Part shown: one piece after another, positions 6,271 to 7,295 of the stretch | How positions within the stretch are numbered: position 1 is the stretch's first letter | Layout of the letters: each line of letters starts with the position of its first letter | Source: Candidatus Sumerlaeota bacterium | Lineage (GTDB): Bacteria > Sumerlaeota > Sumerlaeia > MWCT01 | Direction: 5' to 3' | DNA: 7,295 bases | NCBI GenBank assembly: GCA_026398545.1 | Contig: JAPLSR010000211.1 | Location: forward strand, 1 to 7,295 | The notes under the pieces: model-generated | What the model was told of the DNA's origin: nothing | The model's input: only the letters and a program-made list of their open reading frames with translations | Databases searched by the model: none | Translations under genes and position numbers: made by a program

Positions 6271-7295
6271 ATGTATTGGATTAAAGTTCCGAGATTTGTC
6301 ACATACGCCCTGATTTTTTTGTGTTTTCATTCCATGTTTGCCATTCAGGCATCTGCAACGACAACCACATCTCAGACACTTGCAATTTTATCCGAGAATT
6401 ACACCTTCATTGCATGGACAGAGAGCGCCCTCGGCGCGGCTGAGTTTCCCACCACACCAATAGAACGGCTCGCAAACTATGAAAACCTGAGCCTGCGTCA
6501 GTGTCTTGACCTCGCCATAGCGAACAACTTTGACATTCAGACAAGCAAACGCGACCTCCTCATCAGCCAATCCTCCTATCGCGAGGCGCAGGCTGAGTTC
6601 ATCCCCTCATTTATACTCGGCGCACAGACAGGCGTGGGAAAGGACCGCGTAAAACTTAACGGTGACCGCACAGAGACCCATAGGAACAGCCAGAGCGCCT
6701 CCCTCACTGCGCAACAGAACCTTGCCACCGGAGGCTCAATCCAGGCATCCATGGAAACCGGCAGCCCCTCCTGCGGGGCGGGGGTTTGCGCCGCGGTCTT
6801 GCCGACATTCGAGCAAGCCGCCTTTCTTTCATCAATAGTGAAATCTCGGATGCCTTGAGCCGCCGTGACATTGCCCTTACAGTCATCGAACAATATTACA
6901 GCATTCTGCGCGCCAAGAGCCAGCTGCGTGTCAGCTTAGATGCCCTCGAGCAGAAAGCCAACTTCCTTGAGGCAACAAAGATTAAATTCAGTCTTGACCA
7001 GATACCTGAGAGCGAGATATCCCGCGCGGAGGTTCAATATCTCCAGGAGCGGGACAATGTAGTGTCACGCCAGCAAACCTATGACGACCAGATTGAGGGA
7101 CTACTTACCCTTCTCGGACTGCCCCTCCAGACAAAACTCAGCATCCAGGACATTACAGAACTTCTCCTGAAAATCGGCAAGGTGGAGTTGCCCATGCTCG
7201 ACCAGTGCATTGCCGAGGCAATCGGAAACAGGATGGAACTCGTCCAGAGCGATATCGCTGTCCGCCAGCAGGAAATCGCCCTTGACACGGCGCAA
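6271..7295 (+). pseudogene. TolC-family outer-membrane channel protein, internally broken and cut by the window end
   Basis: TolC-family proteins form trimeric channels that carry substrates of ABC, RND or similar pumps across the outer membrane. From ATG 6271 the protein has a signal peptide (K5, R8, hydrophobic core) ending in ASA. Then come the family opening LSLRQCLDLAIANNFDI, the AQAEFIPSF helix-strand turn, and TAQQNLATGGSIQASMETG. That frame then reads nonsense to a stop near 6858. The frame starting near 6759 instead encodes the TolC motif QPLLRGGG (6762-6785) and stays open to 7295: LADIRASRLSF, the LTVIEQYYSILRAKSQL helix, AEVQYLQERDNV and LLTLLGLP. Homologues usually have a few dozen residues (barrel strands) between the TGGS strand and QPLLRG; here almost none remain. 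So 3n+1 bases appear lost, or the reading is erroneous. Start 6271 is preferred over ATG 6265 because AGGA at 6260-6263 is spaced seven bases from it. The 3' half lies outside the window. Confidence 0.83.
6764..6779 (+). repeat. GC-rich hairpin at the break in the TolC-family gene
   Basis: GCCCC (6764-6768) pairs with GGGGC (6775-6779) around a six-base loop, followed by another G run at 6780-6784. It lies a few bases after the point where the reading frame changes. Such structures promote deletion and also cause sequencing and assembly faults. Confidence 0.5.

Overview
The window carries six protein-coding loci, all on the + strand, plus one doubtful remnant. I see no RNA gene, insertion sequence, CRISPR array or origin. 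The last gene is a TolC-family outer-membrane protein and the fourth is a lipoprotein-like protein, so the host is a diderm (Gram-negative-type) bacterium. Base composition is near balanced, with no sharp compositional break visible by eye. I cannot name the phylum from sequence alone; the style (two GT-C membrane glycosyltransferases, a polyprenyl-phosphate glycosyltransferase, a C2C2-type methyltransferase) fits many environmental diderm lineages.

Layout. Positions 32-1584: a GT-C (GT39/ArnT-like) membrane glycosyltransferase split by a one-base shortage in a T7 run at 482-488. Positions 1581-1727: a small, possibly decayed reading frame that starts with an ATGA overlap. Positions 1711-2583: a class I SAM-dependent methyltransferase with an N-terminal Cys4 knuckle. 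Positions 2651-3499: a DPM1/GtrB-type family 2 glycosyltransferase that appears to lack about 32 internal residues. An intergenic region at 3500-3640 holds a perfect 9-bp inverted repeat and a candidate promoter. Positions 3641-4147: a probable lipoprotein with a heptad coiled coil, a C-terminal membrane segment and an acidic tail. Positions 4262 (or 4286)-6145: a second, intact GT39-like enzyme. Positions 6146-6264: a candidate promoter and leader stem-loop. From 6271 to the window end: a TolC-family channel protein, 5' part only, broken near 6760.

How the genes may work together (inference). The GT2 enzyme would load a sugar from a nucleotide donor onto a polyprenyl phosphate at the cytoplasmic face. 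The two GT-C enzymes are of the kind that use polyprenyl-phosphate sugars at the periplasmic face, and the methyltransferase may modify a sugar or lipid intermediate. This is a plausible cell-surface glycan or glycolipid decoration cluster. The TolC homologue has its own leader and probably begins a separate export operon.

The most notable property is that three of the six genes carry a lesion relative to their families: a T-tract frameshift, an in-frame internal loss, and an out-of-frame internal loss. Either the locus is decaying or phase-variable, or the underlying sequence or assembly is faulty; raw reads would decide. The most unusual intact gene is the coiled-coil lipoprotein with two potential membrane anchors.
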